Positions 1-8,674 of a stretch of DNA of 64,000 nucleotides are shown here, piece after piece. Source of the stretch: Sphingomonas rosea (GTDB lineage Bacteria; Pseudomonadota; Alphaproteobacteria; Sphingomonadales; Sphingomonadaceae); NCBI RefSeq assembly GCF_039538065.1, contig NZ_BAABBR010000001.1, positions 2,580,501-2,644,500 of the forward strand. Direction: 5' to 3'. The notes beneath the pieces are model-generated. The model was not told the origin of the DNA. It was given only the letters and a program-made list of their open reading frames with translations, and did not search any database. Positions within the stretch are counted from its first letter, which is position 1, and the number at the start of each line of letters is the position of its first letter. Position numbers and translations under genes: made by a program.

Positions 1-93
1 GCGCTGGTCGGGGCCCGGGTCGGCGACGAACGGACCGTGCGCCTCCCGGCGGGCGAGAAGAGCTGGGAAGTCATGGCCATCACCTATCCCTGA
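1..93 (+). CDS. C-terminal end of a GreA/GreB-type transcript cleavage factor (partial)
   Basis: Only the last 30 codons are inside the window. They read as a compact beta-rich tail, with VGDERTVRLPAGEKSWEV followed by a short end. This matches the C-terminal FKBP-like domain of the Gre family, where 'G..v.v..P.Ge..yeV..I.y' is the usual ending; the tryptophan before the final strand is more like GreB. Gre factors rescue backtracked RNA polymerase by stimulating cleavage of the nascent RNA. The catalytic coiled coil lies outside the window, so GreA versus GreB cannot be settled. It is followed by a 246-base gap that is lower in GC than the rest. Confidence 0.65.
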   Translation, partial: ALVGARVGDERTVRLPAGEKSWEVMAITYP

Positions 94-184
94 TGGTTCA
101 CGAAGGTCCAAGGGTCCGGGGGTAAAAGAACGCTTCTAATTTCTCCTGTTTCTCATTCGTTGGAATGACTTGGTGAATCTGAAC

Positions 185-205
185 AAGGTCCCATAGTGTG
201 ACCTT
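185..205. repeat. short inverted repeat AAGGTC-N9-GACCTT
   Basis: Two perfect 6-base arms (AAGGTC at 185-190 and GACCTT at 200-205) are separated by nine bases. It lies in the lower-GC intergenic region (94-339) before the ATP-grasp gene. It could be an operator for that gene or a chance palindrome; no T-run follows, so a terminator is unlikely. Nothing else stands out in 94-339. Confidence 0.3.
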
Positions 206-339
206 CGCACTTGCCGTCAACAATGCGAATGGGCGTGACATGAACCCTTGCGGTTAGTTGAGCAGGCGGAATCCTACTTTGCAAGTCGCCACAGGGCTCC
301 GACAATGGCAGGGCGAATGGATCGACCGATGGGACAAAG

Positions 340-1275
340 GTGAGCGAGATCGACGGAAACGCCATGGACTTCTCCCCCGCCGCCAATCGTGCGGCGGTGG
401 TGCCGGCCTTCGCCGAGAAGTTCGGCCGTCCGCCCTTGCCGCCAGAGGATCCGCGCGCGCTGCTCAACGATCTCGTCTTCGCGCGGATGATCGACCCCGA
501 CTGGTCGCCGCTAGCGCGCGCGATGGTCGACAAGGTCAGCGCGAAGGAGGAGGCGGTGCGGCTTTGCCCCGGGCTCCGGACGGCACCGACGGTGGCGGTG
601 ATCGCGATGGACGGGGTCGATAGCCCGCTCGCCCTGTTCGATCGGCTTCGTCCGTTCGCCGGGCGCGACCTTGTCGCCAAGCCCGCGCAGGCGAGCGGCG
701 GCATCGTCTTCCTTCGGGGTCTCAAGCGGCCCGCGAACGTGGCGACCCTGCATGCGCTCGCCACCCATGACTACGCGGGCGTGATGCGCGAGATGCAATA
801 TGCCGGGCTGCCGCGCCGGGTGATCGTCGAGACGCTGATCCCCACCCGCGACGGGCAGCCGCCCGACGACCTCAAGTTCCACTGCATCGGCGGCGAGCCG
901 ATCTGGTGCCAGGTCGATCACGCGCGCTTCGGCGGCGCGTGGAGCCGGATCTTCGGCGTCCCCGAGTTCGCGCCGATGGACCCCGACGACGGGTTGGTCA
1001 TGCCCGCGGGCATGTCATTGCCCTCGGCGGAGCGCCGCGCCGCGATGGTCGCCGCCGCCCGCGCGCTGTCGGCGCCGTTCGATTATGTCCGGGTCGACCT
1101 CTATGACGGGCTCGACGGGATCGTCTTCGGCGAACTGACCTTCACCCCCGCCGCCTCGCTCGGCATCGCCCCCTCGGCGCTCGGCAGCCACCGCGAGACC
1201 GAGACCCACCGCCGCTTCAGCCGCGCGCTGATGGACGCGTGGCGCAAGGGGCGCGAAGGTGGGAATGCGGGATGA
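340..1275 (+). CDS. TupA-like ATP-grasp family protein
   Basis: A 311-residue protein resembling the ATP-grasp subfamily named after TupA (teichuronopeptide synthesis). Visible hallmarks are a lysine-containing strand LVAKPAQASGG (about residues 111-121), DDLKFHCIGGEPIWCQVD (176-193) and the metal-binding end DYVRVDLYDG plus FGELTFTP (248-270). Members ligate carboxylates to amines or modify surface polysaccharide, but the substrate here is unknown. No other polysaccharide or peptide-synthesis gene is adjacent, so context gives no hint. The start is GTG at 340; an ATG at 364 is an alternative that would remove eight residues and no domain. The gene stands alone and has normal high GC, unlike its flanks. 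Confidence 0.7.
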   Translation: MSEIDGNAMDFSPAANRAAVVPAFAEKFGRPPLPPEDPRALLNDLVFARMIDPDWSPLARAMVDKVSAKEEAVRLCPGLRTAPTVAVIAMDGVDSPLALFDRLRPFAGRDLVAKPAQASGGIVFLRGLKRPANVATLHALATHDYAGVMREMQYAGLPRRVIVETLIPTRDGQPPDDLKFHCIGGEPIWCQVDHARFGGAWSRIFGVPEFAPMDPDDGLVMPAGMSLPSAERRAAMVAAARALSAPFDYVRVDLYDGLDGIVFGELTFTPAASLGIAPSALGSHRETETHRRFSRALMDAWRKGREGGNAG

Positions 1276-1351
1276 TCGGATACGGATGGTCTAGCCGTGG
1301 TTCCGATGCGCTGAATGACTGCTTCGGGTGGGAAGCGGACATACGCACAGC

Positions 1352-1609
1352 CTAATCCCGCAGACCAGCAATCCTTGGCTGCTCCACGCCTTTGAAGTTC
1401 GGTGGCTGTGGGCTGGGAGACCACCAGCGAGCGCCTCCATCCAGCCATAGCTGGCGCAGTTCTCGATGGGTTGTGGTGCAATCATCGTAGCCGAACTGTG
1501 TGCCGCACGAGGGGCAGATTTCCTGATACCAGTCATTCTGCCCGTCTGCGAAGGGCGGAGCCGACGGGTCGTTGTAGCCGCACACCGGACAGAGAAACCC
1601 TTGAGCCAT
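1352..1609 (-). CDS. small CPxCG zinc-ribbon protein
   Basis: An 85-residue protein with two zinc-knuckle pairs: CPVCGY (C7, C10) and CPSCGTQFGYDD (C32, C35), spaced as in a rubredoxin-like treble-clef or zinc ribbon. This looks like the CPCC cysteine-rich family of small bacterial proteins, often scattered in genomes as isolated orphans and of unknown function. The second half (tryptophan-rich, LWLDGGARWWSPSP) has no recognisable domain. Its GC content is clearly below the neighbours, which suggests recent acquisition or weak codon selection. It is followed on the same strand by a lipoprotein gene 220 bases further on. I am fairly sure it is a real gene because all four cysteines are arranged as a metal site. 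Confidence 0.6.
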   Translation of the reverse strand: MAQGFLCPVCGYNDPSAPPFADGQNDWYQEICPSCGTQFGYDDCTTTHRELRQLWLDGGARWWSPSPQPPNFKGVEQPRIAGLRD

Positions 1610-1661
1610 CAGGATAAGCTCGCACGAGGCACCAATGTCCGCAACGGGTTGATAGCGGTTA

Positions 1662-2129
1662 TCAGGCCTCGCCGTTGCACTGCGCCTGTTCGACGCGCTG
1701 CGTGGTGGGGTCGAAGACGACGGTCACCATGAGGCAGGCGCCGTCCATGATAATCGGGATGCCGCTGGTATCATCGAGCCAGCGGCGTTCGCCGGCAGCG
1801 AGTTCGTCCTTGCTTCTCGTCTCGGGCGGACAAGGGACGTCGCGGAGAATATCGCGGCCATCCTCCCGGACCACCTCCGAGCAGCCGATGCCCGGCCCCG
1901 AGGGTTCCGGCGGCAGCGGCTTCAGATAGATGCCGACGATCCTTTTCTTGCCGAGGCCCTCTCGGTCCTTGGTATCGACCGCATAGTAGCGGGCATAGTC
2001 TCGGAGCGGCCACGCGCCCTTGGGCAGCCGCACCTGCGCCTCGATCTGGTCCATGATCCGATCATGGGGATTCGCGGTCGGCGACGCGCAGGCAGCAAGC
2101 AACAGCGACGCGGCAACGGTGATCTTCAT
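1662..2129 (-). CDS. hypothetical lipoprotein
   Basis: 155 residues beginning MKITVAASLLLAACASP, a clear lipoprotein signal with lipobox LAAC and lipidated Cys14. The mature part has an extended, polar sequence with several cysteines (GCSEV, VPCPPE, GACLM, AQCNGEA) that could form two disulfides in the periplasm. I recognise no family. Proline-rich, cysteine-containing lipoproteins of this size are common sphingomonad hypotheticals. It is separated by about 50 bases from the end of the downstream symporter gene's reading frame on the same strand and may be transcribed from that gene's promoter. Confidence 0.6.
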   Translation of the reverse strand: MKITVAASLLLAACASPTANPHDRIMDQIEAQVRLPKGAWPLRDYARYYAVDTKDREGLGKKRIVGIYLKPLPPEPSGPGIGCSEVVREDGRDILRDVPCPPETRSKDELAAGERRWLDDTSGIPIIMDGACLMVTVVFDPTTQRVEQAQCNGEA

Positions 2130-2179
2130 CCGCGCAGCCTACACGAAATCGCCGCCAGCGAAGCGCTCGTCCCTCGCGG

Positions 2180-3427
2180 TCAGCTTGTCGCCTCTTCCGG
2201 CCCTTCCGCCGCGTCACGGCTGACGAAGCTCGTGACGGCGAGGTCGGCGGTGACGTTGGTGACGGTGTAGAACATGTCGGGGATGGCATCGATCGCGAGG
2301 AAGATCGGCAGGAGCTCGATGGGGACGCCGACCGCGAGGGCTGGCGGGGCGTAGGCGGCGAAGAAGGTGATCTGGTTGGGCAGGCCCGCGATCACGAGGG
2401 TGTTGAGGGTCGCCAGGCCGATGATCACCGCGACCTGAAGGAGCCCGAGCTCGACCTGGGCGAGGCGCGCGAGGGCGAGCGTCACGATGACGATCGAGGC
2501 GGGGGCCGCGATCCGGAACAGGGCGACGGCCAGCGGCAGCACCACGCCGGCGCTCCGCTCGGGCAGGCCCAGCCGCGCGGCCGCGGTCACCATGGCGGGA
2601 AGCGCGGCGAGCGAGCTTTGCGTGCTGGCGGCGATCGCGAGCGGCTGGGCGGCCTCGCGGGCGAAGGCCGACAGCCTGACGCCTGAGCGGAGCGCGAGCG
2701 GGATCATCAGCGCGGCGAGCGTCAGCGTGACGGCGATCTGCACCACGACATACCAGCCGATGAAGGCCCCTGCCCCGAGCCCCGTCGTCGCGCCGAGGAC
2801 GAAGGCGAGGCCGAAAATGCCCAGCGGCGCGAGGACGAGCACCCACTGGACGAGGCGGATCATCACCGCGGCGAGCGCCTTGAAGAAGCCGAGCACGGGC
2901 GCGGCTTCGTGCCCGAGCTTCACCGCCGCGAGCGCGAAGACGAGCGCGAAGAGCACGACCGGGACGATCGCGCCCTCGGCGGCGGCGTTGACGAGGTTCG
3001 GCGGCACGAGGCCGAGGATCCACGCGGTGGCGGCGGGAACCTCGACCCTGGCGGTCGGCGCCAGCGCGAGATCGGGGCTGGGCCCGAGGTCGAGGAGGAG
3101 CGGCCCGAGCAGCGCCGCGAGCACCGCCGAGAGGAGGAGCAGCGCGACGAAGCTCAGCGCGATGCGGCGACCGAGGCGACCGCCGACGTGGCTCGAGACC
3201 GCCGCGGCGACGCCGGTGACGACGAGGCTGAAGACCAGGGGGACGAGCGTCAGGCGCAGCGCGTTCAGCCACAGGCTTCCGACCAGCCGGGCCGCCTCGA
3301 CCACCGGCGACCCGTCCGCGACCCGTCCGTGGGCGAGGACTCCGAGCAGCAGGCCGAGCACCAGCGCAGCAAGGATGGGCCAGAGCCGGAGCTTGGGGGC
3401 GGCCGTGGGGGCAGGAAGGTCGGTCAT
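2180..3427 (-). CDS. dicarboxylate/amino acid:cation symporter, DAACS family, atypical binding site
   Basis: A 415-residue inner-membrane carrier with about eight hydrophobic segments plus re-entrant loops, as in GltP/DctA. The HP1 loop is visible as STQSSLAALPAM, and the TM8 region as AIDAIPDMFYTVTNVTADLA. Two family landmarks have changed: the TM7 NMDG motif is replaced by LPLAVALFRIAAP, and the TM8 arginine that binds the side-chain carboxylate in aspartate carriers (R397 of GltPh) is a tyrosine. The substrate is therefore probably not an acidic amino acid. I start at the ATG at 3427, since the longer frame only adds a non-conserved leader. It is divergent from a second, canonical symporter at 3686. 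Confidence 0.8.
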   Translation of the reverse strand: MTDLPAPTAAPKLRLWPILAALVLGLLLGVLAHGRVADGSPVVEAARLVGSLWLNALRLTLVPLVFSLVVTGVAAAVSSHVGGRLGRRIALSFVALLLLSAVLAALLGPLLLDLGPSPDLALAPTARVEVPAATAWILGLVPPNLVNAAAEGAIVPVVLFALVFALAAVKLGHEAAPVLGFFKALAAVMIRLVQWVLVLAPLGIFGLAFVLGATTGLGAGAFIGWYVVVQIAVTLTLAALMIPLALRSGVRLSAFAREAAQPLAIAASTQSSLAALPAMVTAAARLGLPERSAGVVLPLAVALFRIAAPASIVIVTLALARLAQVELGLLQVAVIIGLATLNTLVIAGLPNQITFFAAYAPPALAVGVPIELLPIFLAIDAIPDMFYTVTNVTADLAVTSFVSRDAAEGPEEATS

Positions 3428-3685
3428 CAGTCGGTCCGCGTGGGTTCGAGGTTCGGGGGCTCCCATGCTTTTCGCGGCTTCGCATGGCTAGGGCATGGCA
3501 TTGCGCCGAGGCCGAACGGGCGAGAAGGCCGAGCACGCTCATGCTCCCTGCCCCGTCTGCCTTGCAAGATTATTGCGATCCGCAACCACGCGCCGCACGC
3601 TGCATGTTATTTGCCCCGCCGCGCTACAGGCCCCGGCGCGCGGCCCTTACATCCTGAGAAACAATCATCCGAGGAATGAGGCCGC

Positions 3686-4993
3686 GTGGCCACGCAAACG
3701 CAATCGTCATCGAGCCTGCGTCGCTCGACCTATGGCCAGCAGATCCTGGTCGCCATCGCGGTCGGGCTGGCGCTGGGCCTCTTCGCGCGGAGCGTGCCAG
3801 GCGCGGCCTGGCTGACGGGGCTGCTGGAGACGGTTGGAAGCATCTTCGTGCAGCTCCTGAAGCTGCTCGTGCCGCCGCTGATCGTGGGCTCGGTGGTGTC
3901 GAGCATCGCCGGGCTCGGGACGCTGACCAACGGCGCCCGGCTCGCCGGCAAGACGCTCCTGTGGTTCGCGATCACCGCCACGCTGGCGGTCGCGGTGGGG
4001 CTGGTCGCGGGGACGATCCTCACCGCCGTGCAGGCGCCGTTCGCGGTCGCGGCTGCCAAGGCCCCGGCGAATGTCGGCGGGTGGCTCGACTTCCTGAAGG
4101 GGGTCGTCCCCGTCAATCTGCTCGGGCTCGAGGCGCGAACCACCATCGACGGAGAAACCGTCCGGACGGCGCTCAATTTCAACGTCCTCCAGCTCCTTGT
4201 CCTGTCGCTGCTGCTGGGCGTGGCCGCGGTGCGGACCGGAGAGAAGGGCCAACCCTTCCTCGCCTTCGCCGCGTCGCTCCTCGCCATCAGCCGACTGCTG
4301 CTCGGCTGGCTCCTGAAGCTGGTGCCGGTCGGCACCGCCGCGCTGCTGGGAACGGCGGTCGCGACCTATGGCTGGGCGACGCTGGCAGCGCTCGGCGGCT
4401 TCACCATCGCGCTCTACGCGGCGCTCGCGGCGGTCGCGTTCGGCGTCTATCCGGCCCTCCTCCTCGCCAAGGGACTGAGCGTCGGCGAGTTCGCCCGCGC
4501 CGCCTGGCCGGCCGCGCAGCTCGGCTTCATCACCCGCTCGTCGATCGGGACCCTGCCCGTCACCGAGGAGCGCACGGTCGACGTGCTCGGCGTGCCGCGC
4601 GCCTATGCGGCCTTCGCGGTGCCGCTGGGCGCGACCACCAAGATGGACGGCTGCGCGGCGGTCTATCCCGCGGTCGCGGCGCTGTTCATCGCCCATGCCT
4701 ATGGCATCGCGCTCGGGCCCGAACATTATGTGCTGATCGCGCTGGTCTCGGTGCTCGGATCGGCCGCGACGGCGGGCGTCACCGGCGCCACGGTGATGCT
4801 GACGCTGACCTTGAGCACCCTCGGCCTCCCGCTCGAGGGAGTCGGGCTGCTGCTGGCCATCGACCCGATCATCGACATGGGACGCACCGCGCTCAACGTC
4901 ACCGGGCAGATGCTCGTGCCCTACATCGTCTCCAAGGACGAGGGATTGCTGGCCGAGCCGTCGGGAGCGCCGCTCCGGTTGCAGCCGGCCTGA
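3686..4993 (+). CDS. dicarboxylate/amino acid:cation symporter, DAACS family, canonical motifs
   Basis: A 435-residue inner-membrane secondary transporter that couples uptake of glutamate, aspartate or C4-dicarboxylates to sodium or protons. The HP1 serine loop (TRSSIGTLP), the TM7 cation motif (TKMDG, equivalent to NMDG) and the TM8 substrate motif (IDMGRTALNVTGQ, with the Asp, Arg and Asn that contact aspartate in GltPh) are all present. The start is GTG at 3686, with GAGG about seven bases upstream. It is divergent from a paralogue with altered motifs, and the 258-base gap between them probably holds both promoters; I could not place -35/-10 boxes with confidence. Confidence 0.85.
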   Translation: MATQTQSSSSLRRSTYGQQILVAIAVGLALGLFARSVPGAAWLTGLLETVGSIFVQLLKLLVPPLIVGSVVSSIAGLGTLTNGARLAGKTLLWFAITATLAVAVGLVAGTILTAVQAPFAVAAAKAPANVGGWLDFLKGVVPVNLLGLEARTTIDGETVRTALNFNVLQLLVLSLLLGVAAVRTGEKGQPFLAFAASLLAISRLLLGWLLKLVPVGTAALLGTAVATYGWATLAALGGFTIALYAALAAVAFGVYPALLLAKGLSVGEFARAAWPAAQLGFITRSSIGTLPVTEERTVDVLGVPRAYAAFAVPLGATTKMDGCAAVYPAVAALFIAHAYGIALGPEHYVLIALVSVLGSAATAGVTGATVMLTLTLSTLGLPLEGVGLLLAIDPIIDMGRTALNVTGQMLVPYIVSKDEGLLAEPSGAPLRLQPA

Positions 4994-5016
4994 TCGTGCG
5001 GTGACCCGCCGGGCGG

Positions 5017-5505
5017 CTAGCGGAGCTCGACCGTGCGGTATTCGCCCTGGCTGCCCTTCATGGTGAGGATGCCGATCGTCGCGAAATTCGGTTGGACGAA
5101 GAGGCAGCGCGAGCCGAGGCCGGTGAGCCAGGCCATGGCGCCCAGTTCGGTTTCGACCTTGCGCATGATGGGTCGCGGGGCCGGGCGGCCGTCGAGGGTC
5201 AGGGAGAGGAGGCGCGCGACCCAGTATGTCCGGGCCGTGGGGCTCGTCGGCTGGACGAGTTCGACCGAGACTCGGGCCTCATTGGGTTCTTTCGAACGCC
5301 CGCACCACCAGCGCTCGGTGAGGATCCGGCGCTGCGGCTCGTGGTCGAGGAGGTAGCGATGATCGGGAAAGACCAGGCAGCGGTCGGTGGCGAGGATGAC
5401 CGCACCGTCGGCGCAGGTCTGGGTTGCCACCTTGGGCGGGACAGCCGGCGGCGGCGAGGCCGGGACTGGCTGCCCGGTCGACAGCATCAGGAACGCGAAC
5501 AGCAC
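5017..5505 (-). CDS. hypothetical exported protein with cysteine-pair motif
   Basis: 162 residues with a short hydrophobic leader (GTG start, LFAFLMLSTGQPVPA) followed by a proline stretch and ATQTCADGAVILATDRC. That 17-residue motif is nearly identical to ATQTCPDGSVILATDAC in the outer-membrane protein at 18643-19722. The rest contains a further cysteine pair (WWCGR, GSRCLF) and no recognised domain. Periplasmic or outer-membrane location is inferred from the leader. It ends 23 bases from the convergent symporter gene and lies downstream of aspS on the same strand, separated by two hairpins. An ATG six codons in is a possible alternative start. Confidence 0.55.
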   Translation of the reverse strand: MLFAFLMLSTGQPVPASPPPAVPPKVATQTCADGAVILATDRCLVFPDHRYLLDHEPQRRILTERWWCGRSKEPNEARVSVELVQPTSPTARTYWVARLLSLTLDGRPAPRPIMRKVETELGAMAWLTGLGSRCLFVQPNFATIGILTMKGSQGEYRTVELR

Positions 5506-5511
5506 GGCCGA

Positions 5512-5551
5512 CCCCTCATCGTGGAGGGGCCAGCGTCGGCGCGGCGCCGAC
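5512..5551. other. two hairpins downstream of aspS
   Basis: Between aspS and the next gene lie CCCCTC/GAGGGG (5512-5517 with 5524-5529) and a near-continuous palindrome GTCGGCGC-G-GCGCCGAC (5535-5551). Neither is followed by a T-run on the minus strand, so they may attenuate or protect the mRNA end rather than act as strong intrinsic terminators. Confidence 0.4.
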
Positions 5552-5577
5552 CAAGGTCAAGCGCCGCGCGCGGAAGC

Positions 5578-7371
5578 TCAGCCCTGCGGCTGCGCGGCCG
5601 CTTCGCCGACGACCTTGATCGACAGTTCCTTCAGCTGCTTGGCGGTGACGAACGCCGGGGCGTTCATCATCAAGTCCTCGGCCTTCTGGTTCATCGGGAA
5701 GACCACGACCTCGCGGATGTTGGGCTCGCCCGCGAGCAGCATGACGATCCGGTCGATGCCCGGCGCCGAACCGCCGTGCGGGGGCGCGCCATATTTGAAG
5801 GCGTTGATCATGCCCGAGAAATTCTCGTCGACCTGCTCCTTGGTGTAGCCGGCGATCTCGAACGCCTTGTACATGATGTCGGGGCGGTGGTTGCGGATCG
5901 CGCCCGAGGACAGTTCGACGCCGTTGCAGACGATGTCATACTGCCAGGCGAGGATGTCCAAGGGGTCCTTGGTCTCGAGCGCTTCGAGCTCGCCCTGCGG
6001 CATCGAGAAGGGGTTGTGGCTGAAGTCGACCTTCTTCGCGTCCTCGTCATATTCGAACATCGGGAAGTCGACGATCCAGCAGAAGTCGAAGCGGTTCTCG
6101 TCGATCAGGCCGAGGCTGGTGCCGACGCGGGTGCGGGCGGCGCCGGCGAGCTTGGCGGCTTCGGCTTCCTTGTTTGAGGCGGCGAAGAAGATGCCGTCGT
6201 CGGGGCCGAGGCCCAATTCGGCGGCGAGCTTGTCCATGCCTTCGGTGCCGTGGTTCTTGGCGATGGGTCCGCCCCATTCGCCGCCCTTGCGGGTGGCATA
6301 GCCAAGGCCGGCGAAGCCCTCTGAGCGCGCCCAGTCGTTCATCTCGTCGAAGAACTTGCGGCTCTTGTCGGCGGTGTTCGGTGCGGGAACTGCGCGGACG
6401 AAGCCGCCCTTCTCGACGATCGACGCGAACAGGCCGAAGCCCGAGCCGGTGAAGTGCTGGCCGACGTCGGAGATGACGATGGGATTGCGCAGGTCGGGCT
6501 TGTCCGAGCCGTACTTCAGCAGCGCTTCCTTGTAGGGGATGCGCGGGAAGGCGCCTTCGGTGACGTAGCGGCCGTTGGCGAATTCGCGGAACACGCCGGC
6601 GAGCACCGGCTCGATCGCGTTGAACACGTCGTCCTGCGTGACGAAGCTCATCTCGAAGTCGAGCTGGTAGAATTCGCCGGGGCTGCGGTCGGCGCGGGCG
6701 TCCTCGTCGCGGAAGCAGGGCGCGATCTGAAAATAGCGGTCGAAGCCGGCGACCATCAGCAGCTGCTTGAACATCTGCGGCGCCTGCGGGAGCGCGTAGA
6801 ACTTGCCCGGGTGGACGCGGCTGGGAACGAGATAGTCGCGCGCGCCCTCAGGGCTGGACGCGGTCAGGATCGGGGTCTGGAACTCGGTGAAGCCCTGCTC
6901 GACCATGCGACGGCGGATCGACGCGATGACGTTCGAGCGCAGCATGATGTTGGCGTGCAGGCGCTCGCGGCGCAGGTCGAGGTAGCGATACTTGAGGCGG
7001 ATTTCCTCGGGATATTCCTGCTCGCCCGCGACCGGCATCGGCAGCTCGGCGGCGTTCGACTGGATGGTCACGCCGCGCGCGAAGACCTCGATGTCGCCGG
7101 TCGGAAGATTGGCGTTGGTGGTGCCCGCCGCGCGGTCCTTGACCAGCCCGTCGATGGTAACGACGCTCTCGACGCGGAGGCGCTCGAGGATCGGCAGCGC
7201 GGGGCTGTCGCTGTCGCACACGACCTGCGTGATGCCGTAATGGTCGCGCAGGTCGACGAACAGCACGCCGCCATGGTCGCGCTTGCGGTGGATCCAGCCC
7301 GAGATGCGGACGTCGTTGCCGACGTCGGTGGCGCGAAGCTGGCCGCAATGATGGGAGCGATAGGCGTGCAT
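5578..7371 (-). CDS. aspS: aspartyl-tRNA synthetase
   Basis: A 597-residue class IIb synthetase that charges tRNA-Asp (in many alphaproteobacteria also tRNA-Asn, for later amidation). It begins with an OB-fold anticodon domain ([14 protein letters not shown]). The class II catalytic core follows, with the motif 2 loop [20 protein letters not shown] and motif 3 GIDRIVMLL near the C-terminus. The large GAD insert of bacterial AspRS lies between. I chose the ATG at 7371 ([10 protein letters not shown]), because the 31 upstream in-frame codons encode no conserved sequence and overlap an intergenic palindrome. It is divergent from rnd. Confidence 0.95.
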   Translation of the reverse strand: MHAYRSHHCGQLRATDVGNDVRISGWIHRKRDHGGVLFVDLRDHYGITQVVCDSDSPALPILERLRVESVVTIDGLVKDRAAGTTNANLPTGDIEVFARGVTIQSNAAELPMPVAGEQEYPEEIRLKYRYLDLRRERLHANIMLRSNVIASIRRRMVEQGFTEFQTPILTASSPEGARDYLVPSRVHPGKFYALPQAPQMFKQLLMVAGFDRYFQIAPCFRDEDARADRSPGEFYQLDFEMSFVTQDDVFNAIEPVLAGVFREFANGRYVTEGAFPRIPYKEALLKYGSDKPDLRNPIVISDVGQHFTGSGFGLFASIVEKGGFVRAVPAPNTADKSRKFFDEMNDWARSEGFAGLGYATRKGGEWGGPIAKNHGTEGMDKLAAELGLGPDDGIFFAASNKEAEAAKLAGAARTRVGTSLGLIDENRFDFCWIVDFPMFEYDEDAKKVDFSHNPFSMPQGELEALETKDPLDILAWQYDIVCNGVELSSGAIRNHRPDIMYKAFEIAGYTKEQVDENFSGMINAFKYGAPPHGGSAPGIDRIVMLLAGEPNIREVVVFPMNQKAEDLMMNAPAFVTAKQLKELSIKVVGEAAAQPQG

Positions 7372-7394
7372 GGAGGTTCCGTCCGGTAGCGGGA

Positions 7395-7413
7395 CCCCGG
7401 ATCGAGTCCGGGG
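7395..7413. repeat. intergenic palindrome of a dispersed alphaproteobacterial type
   Basis: CCCCGGATCGAGTCCGGGG is an almost perfect palindrome (arms CCCCGGA and TCCGGGG) between the divergent aspS and rnd genes. From general knowledge, close variants reading 'CCCCGGACT-GATCCGGGG' are scattered through sphingomonad and rhizobial intergenic regions. A related core (CCCGGACTTGACCCCGGG) occurs at 57827-57844 in this window. Confidence 0.6.
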
Positions 7414-7495
7414 CGACGATAAAAGGATGGGCCGGCGCTTCCCCATCCCCTTCCCTTTTGTCAACCCGCGCGCGGCTCGCTACAGCGCGCATCAC

Positions 7496-8674
7496 ATGAA
7501 GATTCATCCCCTGATTTCCGACAGCGCCAGCCTCGCCGCGCTCGTCGAACGCCTGTCGGAACACGACTTCGTCGCCGTGGACACCGAGTTCATGCGCGAG
7601 AACACCTATTGGCCCGAGCTGTGCCTGATCCAGATCGCGAGCGTCGAGGAGGCGGCCGCGATCGATCCGCTGGCCGACGGGATCGACCTCAAGCCCTTGT
7701 GGGACCTGCTGGTCGACAACGAGGACGTGCTAAAGGTCTTCCACGCCGGCGGGCAGGACCTCGAGATCGTCTACAATGCCACCGGCAAGGTGCCGCATCC
7801 GCTGTTCGACACGCAGATCGCGGCCATGGCCTTGGGCTATGGCGAGCAGATCGGATACTCGAACCTCATCGAATCGATGCTCGGCCACGCGCTCGACAAG
7901 GGTGCGCGCTTCACCGACTGGAGCCGGCGCCCGCTCGACAAGCGCCAGATCGATTATGCGATCGGCGACGTCACCCATCTTGCCACCATCTTCCCCAAGA
8001 TGGTGGCCAAGCTGCGCAAGACCGGGCGCGGGCTGTGGCTCGATGAGGAGATGGAGCGGCTGGCCGACCCGTCGAGCTTCGCCTTCGATCCCGCCGACGC
8101 GTGGAAGCGCCTGAAGCTGCCGAGCCGCAATCCCGCGGTGCTCGGCCGGCTGAAGGCGCTGGCGGCGTGGCGCGAGAAGGAAGCGCGCGGCAAGAACCTG
8201 CCGCGGGGCCGGATCGTCAAGGACGACACGCTCGCCGACATCGTCGGGCATCCGCCCAAGGCGCAGGAGGACCTCGCCAAGGTGCGCGGGCTGTCGGCTG
8301 GGTGGAAGAACAACGACATCGGCGCGCGGCTGATGGCGGCGCTGGCGGACGCCAAGCCGCTCGGCGAGGACGAACTGCCCGACCGCGGGCCGAGCCGCCC
8401 GGGGCTGACCAAGGACGGCGCGCTGGTCGCGGACCTTCTCAAGCTCCTCCTCAAGATCAAGGCCAAGGAAAGCGGCGTCGCGCCCAAGCTGATCGCCCGG
8501 ACCGACGAACTGGAAGCGCTGGCGGCGGGGGTGCGCAAGGACCTCGCCATCCTGACCGGCTGGCGGTTCGAGGAATTCGGGCGCGACGCGCTCGACCTTG
8601 TCGAGGGGCGGCTTGCGTTCGCCACCGTCAACGGCAAGCTCAAGATGACCCGCAGCCTGGAGGATGCCGAATGA
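7496..8674 (+). CDS. rnd: ribonuclease D
   Basis: 392 residues; a 3'-to-5' exoribonuclease that trims tRNA precursors. The DEDDy exonuclease site is visible: VDTEF (D29, E31) in motif I, FHAGGQDLEIV in motif II and DYAIGDVTHL in motif III, where Tyr and Asp are the last catalytic pair. The C-terminal half has an HRDC-like helical region (ALAAWREKEARGKNLPRGRIV), expected in RNase D. The ATG at 7496 matches the start of the conserved domain; 42 further codons upstream are open but run through the palindromic intergenic DNA. Its stop overlaps the next start as ATGA, so the two genes are translationally coupled. Confidence 0.92.
   Translation: MKIHPLISDSASLAALVERLSEHDFVAVDTEFMRENTYWPELCLIQIASVEEAAAIDPLADGIDLKPLWDLLVDNEDVLKVFHAGGQDLEIVYNATGKVPHPLFDTQIAAMALGYGEQIGYSNLIESMLGHALDKGARFTDWSRRPLDKRQIDYAIGDVTHLATIFPKMVAKLRKTGRGLWLDEEMERLADPSSFAFDPADAWKRLKLPSRNPAVLGRLKALAAWREKEARGKNLPRGRIVKDDTLADIVGHPPKAQEDLAKVRGLSAGWKNNDIGARLMAALADAKPLGEDELPDRGPSRPGLTKDGALVADLLKLLLKIKAKESGVAPKLIARTDELEALAAGVRKDLAILTGWRFEEFGRDALDLVEGRLAFATVNGKLKMTRSLEDAE

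Noticed and set aside
3676..5004. 442-codon open frame in another frame on the same strand as the second symporter
   Set aside because: It overlaps a hydrophobic carrier with canonical DAACS motifs; the alternative frame is arginine-rich and not a membrane protein.
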